The notes under the pieces were generated by a model, which had not been told where the DNA came from, ran no database searches, and saw only the letters and a list, made by a program, of their open reading frames with translations. This document shows, in pieces, positions 53,599-53,833 of a DNA stretch of 53,833 nucleotides. The DNA comes from Leisingera sp. ANG59 (GTDB taxonomy: Bacteria; Pseudomonadota; Alphaproteobacteria; Rhodobacterales; Rhodobacteraceae): the NCBI RefSeq assembly GCF_013317235.1, contig NZ_WLCM01000030.1, positions 1 through 53,833 of the forward strand, in the 5' to 3' direction. Each line of letters begins with the position of its first letter. Position 1 is the stretch's first letter. Both the position numbers and the translations under genes were made by a program.

Positions 53599-53833
53599 TG
53601 TGAATCGGCGTGCAAAATTGACCCACTTTGGTGGGTTATGAGCGAGTAAAATTGACCCACCTGTTTTCGTTAACATCCGCACTAAAAGTGCGGAGGAAAG
53701 AGCAGGTGTTACTGATGGAAAGCGTGTCGAAGATCCGACGATGGGTATTGGTTGAGGGACGCAGCATCCGGTCTGTTGCGCGGGCGACGGGATTATCGCG
53801 GAACACGATCAAGAAGTATCTGAAGGATGAGAG
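53599..53833 (+). mobile_element. IS21-family element, left end (partial)
   Basis: TGTGAATCGGCG at 53599 starts an IS21-like end. It is followed by two direct copies of AAAATTGACCCAC (53613-53625 and 53648-53660), the multiple-repeat arrangement of IS21 ends, and then by istA. Its sequence differs from the IS21 end at 1-259 (AAAATTGACCC here, GGGGAAAATTG there), so it is a second, unrelated copy. The element runs off the window. Confidence 0.85.
53706..53833 (+). CDS. istA: IS21 transposase IstA, N-terminal fragment (cut by window edge)
   Basis: From GTG 53706 (GAGGAAAG just upstream) the frame stays open to the window edge. It encodes a helix-turn-helix: VSKIRRWVLVEGRSIRSVAR, then ATGLSRNTIKKYLKDE. 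This is the DNA-binding N-terminus of IstA. ATG 53715 is an alternative start. Only about 42 residues are visible, so the DDE domain and the integrity of the gene cannot be checked. Confidence 0.85.
   Translation, partial: MLLMESVSKIRRWVLVEGRSIRSVARATGLSRNTIKKYLKDE

Overview
The window looks like a chromosomal or large-plasmid segment of a marine alphaproteobacterium of the Rhodobacteraceae (roseobacter group). This is inferred from the high GC content, the many tightly overlapping operons, a cobalamin-riboswitch-controlled class Ib ribonucleotide reductase, a TGA-N9-TCA iron box, and the style of the ABC, PQQ and Lrp genes. No rRNA, tRNA or CRISPR array was seen. Both window edges lie inside IS21-family elements that are different from each other.

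Layout. 1-259: the 3' end of an IS21-type element (istB tail and right end), which cuts an isochorismatase-like gene (260-721, reverse). 799-4623: a GlxA-type AraC regulator, a membrane-anchored AraC regulator, a secreted alpha/beta hydrolase and a small NTF2-like protein. 4863-9461: a four-gene peptide/nickel-type ABC importer. 9825-21862: a second peptide-type ABC importer with a divergent FAD amine oxidase, an Lrp regulator, a class III aminotransferase, a double-GNAT protein and a semialdehyde dehydrogenase. Together these read as an uptake and catabolism module for an amine or amino-acid-like compound. 21873-23811: an NDH-2 dehydrogenase fused to a cyclic-nucleotide-binding domain, then an aspartase/fumarase-like gene cut by an IS6-family element (23812-24640). 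24751-27701: an iron/siderophore ABC importer behind an iron box. 27702-28866: a gene-poor scar with a decayed IS3 remnant.

28867-49282 is a dense island for PQQ-dependent alcohol oxidation. It holds an ExaC-type aldehyde dehydrogenase with its DUF779 partner; a response regulator, FIST protein and hybrid histidine kinase; a quinoprotein alcohol dehydrogenase with the Asp-Tyr-Asp signature of lanthanide enzymes; the 'PQQ-dependent catabolism' ABC/beta-propeller/binding-protein set; cytochrome c550 (PedF-like); an MxaJ/XoxJ-like binding protein; a NosR-like flavoprotein with an ApbE flavin transferase; and pqqABCDE. I find copies of a 19-bp motif (about ATTGGMCNWWRGTCGTAGG) upstream of nearly every transcription unit of this island. 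It is a candidate operator for the resident LuxR-type response regulator.

49418-53470: nrdHIEF, reverse strand, with a cobalamin riboswitch leader and a promoter overlapped by two NrdR-box-like dyads. 53599-53833: the left end and istA start of another IS21-family element.

How it fits together: alcohols would be oxidised in the periplasm by the quinoprotein, with electrons passing to cytochrome c550 and the resulting aldehyde handled by the cytoplasmic dehydrogenase. The cofactor is made by pqqA-E, and the system would be tuned by the kinase/FIST/regulator trio. All functions are inferred from sequence reading; no searches were run.
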